Shown here: in pieces, positions 24,515 to 33,348 of the stretch | Numbering within the stretch: the stretch's first letter is position 1 | Layout: each line of letters opens with the position of its first letter | Source: Georgenia soli | GTDB lineage: Bacteria > Actinomycetota > Actinomycetes > Actinomycetales > Actinomycetaceae | DNA: 64,000 bases | Direction: 5' to 3' | NCBI RefSeq assembly: GCF_002563695.1 | Contig: NZ_PDJI01000004.1 | Coordinates: forward strand, 2,480,001-2,544,000 | Notes under the pieces: model-generated | Seen by the model: only the letters and a program-made list of their open reading frames with translations | Database searches by the model: none | Told to the model about the DNA's origin: nothing | Position numbers and translations under genes: made by a program

Positions 24515-25534
24515 ATGAGCGAATCGGCAACGGGGTCCAGGGTCCGGCAGGACGTCATCACGGAGTCGGAGACGGAGCGCGCGACACGGCTGGTGTCCCG
24601 GGTCTCCGCGATCTTCGGCGAGCGGGTGGTGGGGCAGGACAGCCTGCGCGTGGCCCTGATCTCCACCATGCTCGCGGGCGGGCACGTGCTGCTGGAGTCG
24701 GTGCCCGGCCTGGCCAAGACCACGGCCGCCCAGACCCTCGCCGGCGCCGTGTCGGGGACCTTCCACCGCATCCAGTGCACCCCGGACCTGATGCCCAACG
24801 ACATCGTGGGCACCCAGATCTTCAACTACGCCACCAACGAGTTCTCCACCCAGCTCGGCCCCGTGCACGCCAACTTCGTGCTCCTGGACGAGATCAACCG
24901 CTCCTCCGCCAAGACCCAGTCCGCGATGCTCGAGGCGATGCAGGAGAAGCAGACCTCCATCGGCGGCGAGGTCTACCCCCTGCCGAGGCCGTTCATGGTC
25001 CTGGCCACGCAGAACCCCATCGAGGAGGAGGGCACCTACGTCCTGCCCGAGGCGCAGATGGACCGCTTCCTCATGAAGGAGGTGCTCACCTACCCGACGC
25101 CGAACGAGGAGGTCGAGATCCTCGAGCTGACCTCCGCCGGCGCCTTCGAGGACCCGATCGAGCACCAGCCGATCACCCTCGACGACGTCCAGTTCCTCCA
25201 GGGACTCGTCAGCCGCGTGTACGTGGACCTGTCGATCAAGCAGTACATCGTGGCGCTCATCAACACCACGCGCGGCGGCGGCCCCCGCCCGCTGCCGAAC
25301 TTCCACCAGCACGTGCGCGTCGGTGCCTCGCCCCGCGGCGGCATCGCGCTCATGCGGGTCGCGCAGGCCGTCGCCCTCCAGGAGGGGCGCACCTACGTAG
25401 TGCCCGACGACGTGAAGAAGCTGCGCCACCCGGTGCTGCGCCACCGCCTGGTCCGCACGTACGACGCGCTCGCCAACAACGTCGCCCCCGAGTCCCTCGT
25501 GGACGCCGTCTTCGCCACCGTCCCCACCCCCTGA
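24515..25534 (+). CDS. MoxR-family AAA+ ATPase
   Basis: A 339-residue AAA+ chaperone-like ATPase, first gene of a Bat-type operon. The Walker A is a MoxR-type ESVPGLAKT (Lys68), Walker B is FVLLDEINR, with sensor-1 ATQNPIEEEGTY and the arginine-finger region following. MoxR proteins help insert cofactors or assemble complexes with VWA-domain partners, here encoded by the fourth and fifth genes. ATG 24515 has GGGAG (24505-24509). It is 15 bp from the DUF58 gene; all six genes are on one strand with overlaps, so co-transcription is very likely. Confidence 0.93.
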   Translation: MSESATGSRVRQDVITESETERATRLVSRVSAIFGERVVGQDSLRVALISTMLAGGHVLLESVPGLAKTTAAQTLAGAVSGTFHRIQCTPDLMPNDIVGTQIFNYATNEFSTQLGPVHANFVLLDEINRSSAKTQSAMLEAMQEKQTSIGGEVYPLPRPFMVLATQNPIEEEGTYVLPEAQMDRFLMKEVLTYPTPNEEVEILELTSAGAFEDPIEHQPITLDDVQFLQGLVSRVYVDLSIKQYIVALINTTRGGGPRPLPNFHQHVRVGASPRGGIALMRVAQAVALQEGRTYVVPDDVKKLRHPVLRHRLVRTYDALANNVAPESLVDAVFATVPTP

Positions 25535-25549
25535 CGCCCCCGGGTCCCG

Positions 25550-26443
25550 ATGTCCACGTCCACCTCGCGCCTCGCCAAGGTCCGCGCCCGGCTCGACCTG
25601 CCCACGGTCCGCCGGGCCACGGGCCTGCTGGAGGGGCGCCACCGCTCGATCTTCAGCGGGCACGGGCAGGACTTCGACGACCAGGTGGAGTACCGGCCCG
25701 GGGACGACATCGGCGACATCGACTGGAAGTCCTCGGCCCGCGCCGGGCACCCGATCATCCGGCGGTTCGTCCGCGAGTCGAACCTCGCCATGGTCCTCGC
25801 CGTCGACACGGGGCGGAACATGGCCGCCACGGCGCCGTCGGGGGAGCCGAAGTCGAAGGTCGCGATGTTCGCGGCCGACGTCGTGGCCTACCTGGCGCGC
25901 TCCCGCGGGGACCTGGTCGCCCTGGTGGCCGGCGACGCCGAGCGGATGGAGCAGCTGCCCGGCCGCGCCGGCACCGCCCACCTCGAGCTGCTGCTGCGCA
26001 CGGTCGAGGCGCCGCTGAGCCTGGACGCCCCGCCGTCGGACCTCGGACGGGTGCTGGACCGGGTGCTGACCTGGTTCACGCGCCGCTCCCTCGTCGTCGT
26101 CATCACGGACGAGGCCAGGCCCGGTCCGGAGCACGAGGACGCCCTGCGGCGCCTGCGCACCCGCCACGAGGTCATGGTGATCGCCGTCGCGGACGCCCTG
26201 CCCACCGCCCACGGCATCGGGCCGACGGCGGACGTCGACGGCGCCGCCCCGCTCCCGGCGTTCCTCCGGGACGACGAGAAGCTCCACGCGGAGGCCCTCG
26301 CCGCCGTCGAGGCCCGCAAGGCCGACGTGCGGGCCGTGCTGCGCCGTCGGGGCATCGAGTCGGTCACCGTGGCCGGCGAGGACGACCTGGTGGACCGGCT
26401 CATCGACCTGCTCGGGAGGCAGCGCCGTGTCGCCCGACGTTGA
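25550..26443 (+). CDS. DUF58 domain-containing protein
   Basis: A 297-residue soluble protein with the DUF58 signature: SGHGQDFDDQVEYRPGDDIG followed by DIDWKSSARAG, then a VWA-like fold without a complete MIDAS motif. DUF58 proteins almost always follow moxR and are thought to link the ATPase to the VWA proteins. The start ATG 25550 is the first good codon after the moxR stop; ribosome binding site weak. It overlaps the next gene by 17 bp. Function is inferred from operon context only. Confidence 0.88.
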   Translation: MSTSTSRLAKVRARLDLPTVRRATGLLEGRHRSIFSGHGQDFDDQVEYRPGDDIGDIDWKSSARAGHPIIRRFVRESNLAMVLAVDTGRNMAATAPSGEPKSKVAMFAADVVAYLARSRGDLVALVAGDAERMEQLPGRAGTAHLELLLRTVEAPLSLDAPPSDLGRVLDRVLTWFTRRSLVVVITDEARPGPEHEDALRRLRTRHEVMVIAVADALPTAHGIGPTADVDGAAPLPAFLRDDEKLHAEALAAVEARKADVRAVLRRRGIESVTVAGEDDLVDRLIDLLGRQRRVARR

Positions 26444-26900
26444 CCTGCTCGCCCCGGAGGCGTACGCGTGGTGGGTGCCCGCCCTCGGCGTGCTGCTCCT
26501 GCTGCTCGTCGCCGCCTGGTACGTGTTCGTCCACCGCTGGACCGACCCCGCCCGCGTCGCGGAGCGGGCGCGGCAGCGCCGGGCGCCGGTGCCGATGACC
26601 AACAACATCCGCCAGCGCTTCGCCGCCGAGGTGGACGAGCACCACGAGCGCTACCGCGAGGGCGAGTACGACCTGCGCGAGCTGCACCTGGAGCTCTCGC
26701 GCACCATGCGCGAGTTCGCCTCGGAGCGGATCGGCACGGACGTGCGGGCGTGGACCCGCGGTGACGTCGCCGGGTACGACCCGACCCGCCGCATCGGCGG
26801 CCTGCTCGCCCAGTGGGAGGAGCCCAGCTTCGCCGTCCGGTCCGACGCCGAGGCGGCCTCCTCCGCCGCGCACGCCAAGGAGGTGATCGCGCAGTGGTGA
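26427..26900 (+). CDS. DUF4381-like membrane protein of the Bat operon
   Basis: A 157-residue protein with one transmembrane helix near the N-terminus (WWVPALGVLLLLLVAAWYVFV) and a cytoplasmic helical tail with EHHERYREGEYDLRELHLEL. Size, topology and position between DUF58 and VWA genes match the DUF4381 family. It starts with GTG inside the end of the DUF58 gene and overlaps the next gene (GTGA). No catalytic motif seen; probably a membrane scaffold. Confidence 0.75.
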   Translation: MSPDVDLLAPEAYAWWVPALGVLLLLLVAAWYVFVHRWTDPARVAERARQRRAPVPMTNNIRQRFAAEVDEHHERYREGEYDLRELHLELSRTMREFASERIGTDVRAWTRGDVAGYDPTRRIGGLLAQWEEPSFAVRSDAEAASSAAHAKEVIAQW

Positions 26901-27910
26901 CGCCCTGGCTCGTGCCCGTCGTCCTCGTCGCGATCGCCGCCGCGGCCGCCCTCGGCTGGTTCCTGCACCGCCCCGAGAAGCGGGCCGCCGCCGTGACGTG
27001 GGTGGCCAACTCCGGGTACCTGCGGTCGCTGACGAGCTACCGCCGGCGCATGCGGGTGCTGCGGGGAGGTCTCGCCGCCGCGGCCGCGGCGCTCGCGCTG
27101 GCCTCCCTGGCGACGGCGTCGCTGACCGCGCGGCCGGTGGACCGCGACGTGCGCTCGGAGGTGCTCGCCACCCGCGACATCGTGCTGTGCCTGGACGTCT
27201 CCGGCTCGATGATCGAGCTCGACACCGAGATCGTGCAGAAGTTCTCCGAGATGGTCGACTCCTTCCAGGGGGAGCGCATCGCGCTGAGCATCTGGAACAA
27301 CACCTCGCGCACGGTCTTCCCCCTCACGGACGACTACGCCCTGGTCAAGGAGGAGCTGGACACGGCGGCGTCGGCGCTCGACTTCGACCTGGACGCCTGG
27401 GTGTACGACCAGGAGGCGCTGAAGAAGCTCGAGGACTTCCTCGTCGGCACCGTCTCGCTGGACAACGAGTCCTCCTCGCTCGTGGGCGACGGGCTCGCCA
27501 CCTGCGCGCTGGCCTTCGACGCCGCGGACACCGAGCGCTCCCGCTCGATCATCCTCGCCACCGACAACCTCGTGCTCGGCACCCCCATCTACGCCCTGCC
27601 GGAGGCCGCCCAGCTGGCGGCGGACCGGGACATCACCGTCCACGGGATGTACGCCTCCCTCTCGGACGCGGACTCGGCCAGCGCGAAGGCGGAGATGCAG
27701 CAGGTCATCACCTCGGGCGGCGGACTCTTCTTCGAGGCCGACGACCCGGCCGCCGTCGACGGCATCATCGAGGACATCGAGGCCCAGCAGGCCATCGACC
27801 TCGACGCCGACCCGCAGCTGGTCATCACCGACCGCCCGGACCGCTGGTACGGCTGGCTGGTGGCCGGCCTCGGCGCCTTCCTCCTCGTGGTGTGGAGGGT
27901 GCGGACATGA
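26897..27910 (+). CDS. VWA-domain membrane protein (BatA-like)
   Basis: A 337-residue protein with two N-terminal transmembrane helices (about 3-22 and 58-80), a von Willebrand factor A domain and a C-terminal helix (WYGWLVAGLGAFLLVVW). The metal-ion-dependent adhesion site is intact: DVSGSM, with later Thr (IILATDN) and Asp. The topology puts the VWA domain outside the membrane. GTG 26897 overlaps the previous stop; an adjacent GTG at 26894 is also possible. Together with the next gene it forms a BatA/BatB-type pair. Confidence 0.9.
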   Translation: MTPWLVPVVLVAIAAAAALGWFLHRPEKRAAAVTWVANSGYLRSLTSYRRRMRVLRGGLAAAAAALALASLATASLTARPVDRDVRSEVLATRDIVLCLDVSGSMIELDTEIVQKFSEMVDSFQGERIALSIWNNTSRTVFPLTDDYALVKEELDTAASALDFDLDAWVYDQEALKKLEDFLVGTVSLDNESSSLVGDGLATCALAFDAADTERSRSIILATDNLVLGTPIYALPEAAQLAADRDITVHGMYASLSDADSASAKAEMQQVITSGGGLFFEADDPAAVDGIIEDIEAQQAIDLDADPQLVITDRPDRWYGWLVAGLGAFLLVVWRVRT

Positions 27911-28935
27911 TCCTGCGGATGGTCTGGCCCGTGTGGGCGCTGGTGATCGTCGTCGGCCCGCTGCTCGCGCTGTGCGTCCACGCCTGGCTGCGGGCGCGCC
28001 GCACCCAGGACGGCACGGACGTCGCGTGGCTGCGGCGGGGCGGCATGGTCCTCTCGACCCTGCTGATCGGGCTCGCCCCGGCGGTTCCGGCCGCCACGGA
28101 GACGGTGGAGACGAACGCGGAGGTCTTCTTCGTCGTCGACCGCACCGGGTCCATGGCGGCCGAGGACTACGACGGGGGCCGGCCCAGGCTCGACGGGGTG
28201 CGCCACGACCTCGTGGCCCTCATGGAGGCGATGCCCGGCGCGCGCTACTCCGTCATCGGGTTCGACTCCCAGGCCGCCCGGCAGCTGCCGCTGACCACGG
28301 ACTCCCGGGCCGTGCGCTCGTGGGCGGAGACGCTGCGCCAGGAGATCACCTGGTACTCGGCGGGGTCGACCATCGACCGGCCGGTCGCCGCGCTGACCCA
28401 GACTCTCGAGGCGGCCGCCGAGCGCAACCCCGCCAACGTCCGCCTGGTCTTCCTGCTCTCGGACGGTGAGAACACCGACGGCGACAACTCCTCCTCGACC
28501 GCCCAGGAGGGCGCCTACGCCGCGCTCGCCCCGCTGGTCGACGGCGGGGCCGTGCTCGGGTACGGCACCGCGGAGGGTGGTCAGATGCGCTCCTACGACG
28601 GCACCGATGCCTCCGGCCCCGGTACCGACGCCCCGTGGATCACCGACGACACCCAGCCCGGGTCGCCGCCGGCCGTCTCGCGCATCGACGAGACCAACCT
28701 GCGCCGCGTGGCCGAGGATCTCGGGGTGGAGTACACGCACCGGCTCGAGCCGGGCCCGGTGGACCAGCTCGTCGCGGGCATCGACGTCCAGGAGATCGCC
28801 GCCGACGGCCGCCGCGACATCGACACCTACCGCGACGTCTACTGGCCGGCGGCCGCCCTCCTCGCGGTGCTGACCGCGTGGGAGGCGTTCGAGCTCGCCG
28901 CCCGGTGGCGGCGGGTGCGAGAGGTGACCGCGTGA
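27907..28935 (+). CDS. VWA-domain membrane protein (BatB-like)
   Basis: A 342-residue paralogue of the preceding VWA protein, with two N-terminal helices, VWA domain and C-terminal helix (YWPAAALLAVLTAWEAFELA). The MIDAS motif is DRTGSM, a variant of DxSxS with Thr in place of the first Ser, plus a downstream LLSDGENTDGD metal-site loop. ATG 27907 overlaps the previous stop as ATGA and the gene overlaps its successor by GTGA. The altered MIDAS may reduce or change metal dependence compared with its partner. Confidence 0.88.
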   Translation: MILRMVWPVWALVIVVGPLLALCVHAWLRARRTQDGTDVAWLRRGGMVLSTLLIGLAPAVPAATETVETNAEVFFVVDRTGSMAAEDYDGGRPRLDGVRHDLVALMEAMPGARYSVIGFDSQAARQLPLTTDSRAVRSWAETLRQEITWYSAGSTIDRPVAALTQTLEAAAERNPANVRLVFLLSDGENTDGDNSSSTAQEGAYAALAPLVDGGAVLGYGTAEGGQMRSYDGTDASGPGTDAPWITDDTQPGSPPAVSRIDETNLRRVAEDLGVEYTHRLEPGPVDQLVAGIDVQEIAADGRRDIDTYRDVYWPAAALLAVLTAWEAFELAARWRRVREVTA

Positions 28936-30059
28936 GCGAGCAGCGAGGAGGCCCCGGCCTGGGCCACGGGCGGAAGGCGCCGCGCCCGCCCCTGCCCGAG
29001 CACCTGCGCCTGCGCCGGTGGATGCTCGGCCTCTCCTCCCCGGTCGTCCTGATCCTGCTCCTGGGGGGCAGCCTGCTGCTCGGCGTGACCTTCGGGAACC
29101 TGCACGCCCGCGCCGCCTACGACGACGGCCGCTACGCCACCGCCGCCGACCGGTTCAGCTACCAGGTGCCGTTCACCTCCGGGGTGGTCGAGCCGTGGAA
29201 GGCGTGGTTCAACGCCGGCACCGCCGAGTTCCAGACCGCGGAGCACTTCCGCGCCGTCGAGGACCTGCGCGAGGCCCACCGGCTCGTCCCGCCCGGCACC
29301 ACGGACGCCGACGGAAACCCGGACCCCACGACGCCGGAGTGCCGCGTCCGCACGAACCTCTCCCTGGCCCTGGAGGCCATGGGCGACGACGCGCAGGAGG
29401 CCGGGGACCCTGCCATGGCGCTGGTGCACTACAACGAGGCGATGGACATGATCGGCCCGTGCACCTCGGACGGGCAGTCGGAGTCCGACGAGCAGCAGCA
29501 GGACCAGAGCCAGGACCCGTCGCAGGACCAGAGCCAGGACCCGTCGCAGGACCAGAGCCAGGACCCGTCGCAGGACCAGAGTCAGGACCCGTCCGACCAG
29601 CCCAGCGACGGCCAGGACGGCAGCGAGAGCCCGTCCCAGGAGCCGGGCCAGGACCAGTCGCAGCAGCCGGGCGAGGACCCCAGTCAGCAGCCCGACCAGG
29701 GGCAGAACCAGCAGCCCGACCAGGGCCAGCAGCAGCCCGACCAGGGCCAGAACCAGCAGCCGGGCGGCGGCACCCCGGACCAGACCGAGCAGCGTCAGCG
29801 GCAGAAGGCCGACCAGGCGCAGCGCGACGCGCAGGGCGGCAGCTCCCAGGACCAGCCGGGCGGGCCCGGCCAGGACGACCCCTCGGGCGGGCAGGGCCCC
29901 GGCAACGAGGATGCGCCGTCGGGCGGCGGGGACGAGCAGCAGCAACCGACCGACCCCAAGCAGCGCGAGCTCGAGGAGCGCAACCGCCAGGCGGACCGCG
30001 ACCGCCAGGAGCAGGAGCAGCAGCAGGGCGGAGGCTTCGGCGGCGGCCAGAACTGGTGA
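28932..30059 (+). CDS. TPR-like membrane protein with Q/D-rich repeat tail (BatC-like)
   Basis: A 375-residue protein. After a basic N-terminus there is one transmembrane helix (about 35-55, VVLILLLGGSLLLGVTF), then a TPR-like extracytoplasmic domain (about 60-175, e.g. RAAYDDGRYATAADRFSYQ, ALVHYNEAMDMIG). From about 178 to the end, it is low complexity: QDQSQDPS repeats, then QQPDQGQN repeats and a Gln/Glu/Arg C-terminus. Last gene of the Bat operon. The tail length is likely to vary between strains because it is encoded by a 24-bp tandem repeat. Role in protein-protein contacts is inferred. Confidence 0.82.
   Translation: MSEQRGGPGLGHGRKAPRPPLPEHLRLRRWMLGLSSPVVLILLLGGSLLLGVTFGNLHARAAYDDGRYATAADRFSYQVPFTSGVVEPWKAWFNAGTAEFQTAEHFRAVEDLREAHRLVPPGTTDADGNPDPTTPECRVRTNLSLALEAMGDDAQEAGDPAMALVHYNEAMDMIGPCTSDGQSESDEQQQDQSQDPSQDQSQDPSQDQSQDPSQDQSQDPSDQPSDGQDGSESPSQEPGQDQSQQPGEDPSQQPDQGQNQQPDQGQQQPDQGQNQQPGGGTPDQTEQRQRQKADQAQRDAQGGSSQDQPGGPGQDDPSGGQGPGNEDAPSGGGDEQQQPTDPKQRELEERNRQADRDRQEQEQQQGGGFGGGQNW
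29499..29594 (+). repeat. 24-bp tandem repeat, about four copies
   Basis: Four consecutive 24-bp units starting CAGGACCAGAGCCAGGAC encode QDQSQDPS; the fourth carries two base changes. In-frame coding repeat, so copy-number change would lengthen or shorten the tail by 8 residues per unit. Confidence 0.9.
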
Positions 30060-30062
30060 CGT

Positions 30063-30638
30063 TCAGGCCTCGCCGACCGACGGGAGCATCGGCCAGTCGG
30101 CCGGCGGATCCTCCCCGACGCGGCCGTCGATCGCCTCACGCAGAAGGTCCATGTGGCCGGTGTGGCGGCCGTACTCCTCGATCAGGTCGTGCAGGTGACG
30201 GCGCACGCTTGGGCGCGCACCGTCGAACTCGAGGTGGCCGGGCTGGTCCAGTCCGCCGTCGACGAGGAGGTCCTGCAGGGTGGACCGCGAGCGCGCGACA
30301 GCTGCCTCCCACAGGCCGTAGACCTGCTCGGCGCTCTCGTCGGGGTCGACGGTGAACTGCCACCGGGCGACGTCGTTCTCGGGCACCGCCAGCCAGGTGA
30401 CGGGCGGGCGGCCGGACATCCGCCAGCAGAAGATGTCGTCCTCGCACACGGCCAGGTGCTTGAGCAGCCCGCCGACGGTCAGCTCGGAGGTGGGGACAGC
30501 TCGTGCGCGGAGCTGGTCCACGTCGAGGCCGTCGGCCTTCCACCGGAAGGTCGCACGGAGGCGCTCGAGCGTGCCGATCGCATGCTCGACGTCGGTCCCG
30601 GCAAGCGGTGGTTCCCAGGGCGGATCGTGACGCGTCAT
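30063..30638 (-). CDS. DinB-like/DUF664 family protein
   Basis: A 191-residue four-helix-bundle protein of the DinB/DUF664 superfamily. Metal-ligand-like histidines are in GGLLKHLAVCEDD and EYGRHTGHMDLLREAIDG. Related families include mycothiol- or bacillithiol-dependent enzymes, and actinomycete DUF664 members may be mycothiol-linked, but no thiol substrate can be assigned. ATG 30638 has AGGAGG at good spacing. Convergent with the Bat operon (3 bp gap) and downstream of the tetR gene on the same strand (82 bp). Confidence 0.8.
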   Translation of the reverse strand: MTRHDPPWEPPLAGTDVEHAIGTLERLRATFRWKADGLDVDQLRARAVPTSELTVGGLLKHLAVCEDDIFCWRMSGRPPVTWLAVPENDVARWQFTVDPDESAEQVYGLWEAAVARSRSTLQDLLVDGGLDQPGHLEFDGARPSVRRHLHDLIEEYGRHTGHMDLLREAIDGRVGEDPPADWPMLPSVGEA

Positions 30639-30720
30639 TGCGTTCCTCCTGACGAGGGGTCGGGCCTGCGGGTGCTGGTTGCCACGGGTGCGTGGCTGCC
30701 TGGCGCTGGCTCCGGGCCGG

Positions 30721-31356
30721 TCAGGCGACCTGGGCGGCGTCCGCGGCCGTGACGGCGGGGCCGGAAAGCGGGGCCCCGACCGCTCGGAGCACGAACTCCT
30801 CGGTCGCGGCGGCGAAGGCCGAGCGACCCGGTTCCTGCTGCGGCCCGCGGCGCCCGCTCAGGCAGGCGTGCACCAGCGGCACAACGGAGTCGAGGTCCTG
30901 GTCGGGGATGTCACCGGCCTGGATGGCCCGGGTCAGGATCTCGCGCAGCAGGCCCTCGACCTGACGGACGTGGGAGCGCAGGTCCTGCACCGCCTCGCGG
31001 GAGACGACCTCGCGCAGGTCCGGGCCGGGCGCGAAGTGGTACGACGGTGCGAGCGCGAGCTGCTGGCGGACGTAGACCCGCAGCTGTTCCACCGGCTCCT
31101 CGACCTCGGCCAGGGAGTCCTCCAGGGAGCGCACGTACGCCGACGTCTCGTGCTCGATGAACGCCAGGAGCAGCGACTCCTTGTCGGGGAAGTGGTTGTA
31201 CACGGCCGTGCGGCCGATGCCCGCACGCGAGGCGATGTCTGCGAGCGAGATGGCGTCGAAGCCTCGCTCACCCATGAGGCCGGAGAGGGCCCCGAAGAGA
31301 GCCTCGCGGGTGCGCTGGCGGTGCTCCGCCAGGGAGCCGCCGATGATCTTGGGCAT
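30721..31356 (-). CDS. TetR-family transcriptional regulator
   Basis: A 211-residue repressor-type protein with an N-terminal HTH (about 10-57: REALFGALSGLMGERGFDA, then ADIASRAGIGRTAVYNHFPDKESLL) and a divergent ligand-binding domain. ATG 31356 lacks a strong ribosome binding site. It is divergent from the small LRV protein; a weak inverted repeat GACGA-N11-TCGTC (31378-31398) in between could be its operator. The DinB-like gene downstream on the same strand may be part of its regulon. Ligand unknown. Confidence 0.9.
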   Translation of the reverse strand: MPKIIGGSLAEHRQRTREALFGALSGLMGERGFDAISLADIASRAGIGRTAVYNHFPDKESLLLAFIEHETSAYVRSLEDSLAEVEEPVEQLRVYVRQQLALAPSYHFAPGPDLREVVSREAVQDLRSHVRQVEGLLREILTRAIQAGDIPDQDLDSVVPLVHACLSGRRGPQQEPGRSAFAAATEEFVLRAVGAPLSGPAVTAADAAQVA

Positions 31357-31467
31357 GGACAGATCATGCCACTTGCTGACGAAGTTGCGCGAATCGTCGT
31401 GAAGAGCGGGGTGGCTGGTCCGATGCCCTAACCTCCGGAGGAGAACGACCGTAACCGAAGGAAACAC

Positions 31468-32301
31468 ATGGCCGCCGCCGACCAGTACTCGTCCTACGAC
31501 GCCAGCCACCCGTCCACGCGCCCCGAGGTGCTCGCCGAGATCGCTCAGCACCGCCCGGAGCTGCGCGCGCTGGTGGCCGCGAACCCGTCGACCCCGGAGC
31601 CCACGGCGCAGTGGCTCGCCGGCCTCGGCGACGTGGCGGTGGACGCAGCGCTGCGCCGTCGTGCGGGAGCGTCCTCCCCGTGGCAGCAGCCGGACGCCGG
31701 ACCGCAGGCCGCGTACGGGCAGCAGCCGGGTCTCGACGCGCAGCCCGGCGCCCACGAGTCCGCCGGCCACAGCCAGCCGGGCGCCTACGGACAGCCCGCC
31801 GGCCACAGTCAGGCGGGCACTTACGGCGAGCCCGCCGGCTACGGTCAGCCGACCGGTTTCGTCCAGCCCGGCCCGAACGGTCAGCCCGCGGGGTACGGCC
31901 CCGCGTACGGGGCCTCCTACGGCCAGCCCGGTCACCAGGGTGCCCAGCCGCCGTACGGCTACCAGAACCCGCAGGCGGGGCCGTGGACGACGGCGCAGCC
32001 GAGGTCCAGCTCGGCCGTGAAGTGGATCGTCGGCGGGGCCGTGCTCGTGATCGTCGCGGTGGTCGCCGTCGTCATCGGGCTGATCAGTTCAGGGTTCGGT
32101 GGCTTCGAGACCTCCGGGCCCGACGGCTACGGCGAGGACGCCGCGCTCGACGCCCTGTGGGACAAGTGCGAGGCCGGGAACGCCCAGGCGTGCGACGACC
32201 TCTTCCTGGAGTCGCCCTTCGGCTCCGAGTACGAGGAGTTCGGCGGCTCGTGCGGCGGGCGCTTCCCCGGCACGGACCAGTACTGCACCGATCTGATGTG
32301 A
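31468..32301 (+). CDS. LRV-domain membrane protein with YGQP-rich linker
   Basis: A 277-residue protein. The N-terminus (about 10-65) is a variant leucine-rich repeat unit (YDASHPSTRPEVLAEIAQHR, then PELRALVAANPSTPEPTAQWL) like that of the 16688-18352 protein. A Gly/Tyr/Gln/Pro linker (about 75-180, with repeated GQPAG and YGQP) leads to one transmembrane helix (about 188-210, WIVGGAVLVIVAVVAVVIGL) and a short external Cys-containing domain (CEAGNAQACDDLF, CGGRFPG, YCTDLM). A ribosome binding site GAAGGA precedes the ATG. Unknown function. Confidence 0.75.
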   Translation: MAAADQYSSYDASHPSTRPEVLAEIAQHRPELRALVAANPSTPEPTAQWLAGLGDVAVDAALRRRAGASSPWQQPDAGPQAAYGQQPGLDAQPGAHESAGHSQPGAYGQPAGHSQAGTYGEPAGYGQPTGFVQPGPNGQPAGYGPAYGASYGQPGHQGAQPPYGYQNPQAGPWTTAQPRSSSAVKWIVGGAVLVIVAVVAVVIGLISSGFGGFETSGPDGYGEDAALDALWDKCEAGNAQACDDLFLESPFGSEYEEFGGSCGGRFPGTDQYCTDLM

Positions 32302-32332
32302 CCCGGCGCTGACGTGACCTCGCGCGGCGGGC

Positions 32333-32797
32333 TCAGGCCGTCGCGTCCATGAGGGCCCGGACGATGGGGCGGTCGGGCTCGAGCCAGTCGAGATCCTCCA
32401 GCGCGTCCCGCTCGACCCAGCGGAGCTCCCCGTGGTCCTGCAGCGGGGCCGCCGCGCCGGCGGTGATCTCCGCCAGCCACACCCGCATCCGCAGGTGGTC
32501 GAGGATGGGCCAGTCCGCGCCCCCGTCGGCGGGCACCACCCGGCCGAGCCGGACCTCGACGCCCAGCTCCTCGGCCAGCTCGCGGTGCAGGGCGGCCACC
32601 GGCGTCTCGTCCGGCTCCACCTTGCCGCCGGGCAGCTCCCACTTGCCCGCCAGGTGGGCCGGCGCGGAACGCTGCGCGCACAGCATCGACGTCGGGCGGT
32701 CGAGGGAGTCCACGATCGCCGCGGCCACCACGAGGCGCCTCGGCCGGGCTGCGCCACCGGCGTCGGCGGCCGCGGCGTCGGTGACGGCGTCGCTCAA
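32333..32797 (-). CDS. Nudix hydrolase (MutT-like)
   Basis: A 154-residue Nudix enzyme. The complete Nudix box is present: GGKVEPDETPVAALHRELAE followed by ELGV, with the catalytic Glu residues in the REXXEE part. Close to 8-oxo-dGTP/CTP pyrophosphohydrolases (GKWELPGGKVEP). It would hydrolyse a damaged nucleoside triphosphate to monophosphate. The start is a TTG at 32797 overlapping the stop of the PPOX gene; the conserved domain begins about 20 residues in, so a later start is possible. Confidence 0.88.
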   Translation of the reverse strand: MSDAVTDAAAADAGGAARPRRLVVAAAIVDSLDRPTSMLCAQRSAPAHLAGKWELPGGKVEPDETPVAALHRELAEELGVEVRLGRVVPADGGADWPILDHLRMRVWLAEITAGAAAPLQDHGELRWVERDALEDLDWLEPDRPIVRALMDATA

Positions 32798-33255
32798 GCG
32801 AGCCTCGCCGGGAAGCCGCCGGTGGCCACCGGTCCCCACGACTCGACGGTGATCCGCACCAGCGACTTGCCCTGGTCGCGCATCGCCTGGCGGTACTCGT
32901 CCCAGTCGGGATGCTCGCCGGCGATCGAGCGGTAGTAGTCGACGAGCGGCTCGAGGGCCTCCGGCAGGTCCAGCACCTCCGCGGTGCCGTCGAGCTGGAT
33001 CCACGGGCCGTCGAAGTCGCCCGACATCACGCACAGCGACGCGCGCGGGTCACGCCGCAGGTTCGTCGTCTTCGCGCGGTCGGGGTAGGTGGAGACCACC
33101 ACGCGGCCGGCGTCGTCGAGCCCGCAGGTCACCGGGCTCATCTGCACGCCGCCGCCGGACCGGTGGGTGAGCAGCACCGCGTGGTGACGGGCGGCGACGA
33201 AGTCCTGCATGTCCTCGCGCGAGACGGTGGTGGTCGTCGCGATGTTCCTGGCCAT
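32794..33255 (-). CDS. PPOX-class F420-dependent oxidoreductase-like protein
   Basis: A 153-residue split-beta-barrel flavin/deazaflavin-binding protein. Segments RHHAVLLTHRSGGGVQMSPVT, VVVSTYPDRAKTTNLRRDPRA and SLCVMSGDFDGPWIQLDGTAE match the Rv1155-type PPOX family. Members of this group use F420 or FMN; the residues that separate the two are not decisive here. ATG 33255. Translationally coupled to the Nudix gene downstream by 4-nt overlap. Substrate unknown. Confidence 0.85.
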   Translation of the reverse strand: MARNIATTTTVSREDMQDFVAARHHAVLLTHRSGGGVQMSPVTCGLDDAGRVVVSTYPDRAKTTNLRRDPRASLCVMSGDFDGPWIQLDGTAEVLDLPEALEPLVDYYRSIAGEHPDWDEYRQAMRDQGKSLVRITVESWGPVATGGFPARLA

Positions 33256-33348
33256 GACGGGCAGCGTATCGGCACCGGCGCGCGCCTCTCTCGGGACACC
33301 GTGCGGGCAGAGCGCTGATCCTGGGCGGAGCGTGGTCGACCGCTGTCC

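Noticed and set aside
21087..24518. 1143-codon plus-strand open frame antisense to the kinase and CtaG genes
   Set aside because: His/Arg/Gly-rich translation without any domain, typical of antisense frames in GC-rich DNA.
29499..29594. Possible CRISPR array from regular 24-bp repeats
   Set aside because: The repeats are contiguous without spacers, in frame, and encode a Q/D/S-rich protein tail.
30721..31356. TetR gene as regulator of the pdhA palindromes
   Set aside because: It is 28 kb away and its own promoter does not contain the CCTACGC/GCGTAGG motif; a link is possible but unsupported.
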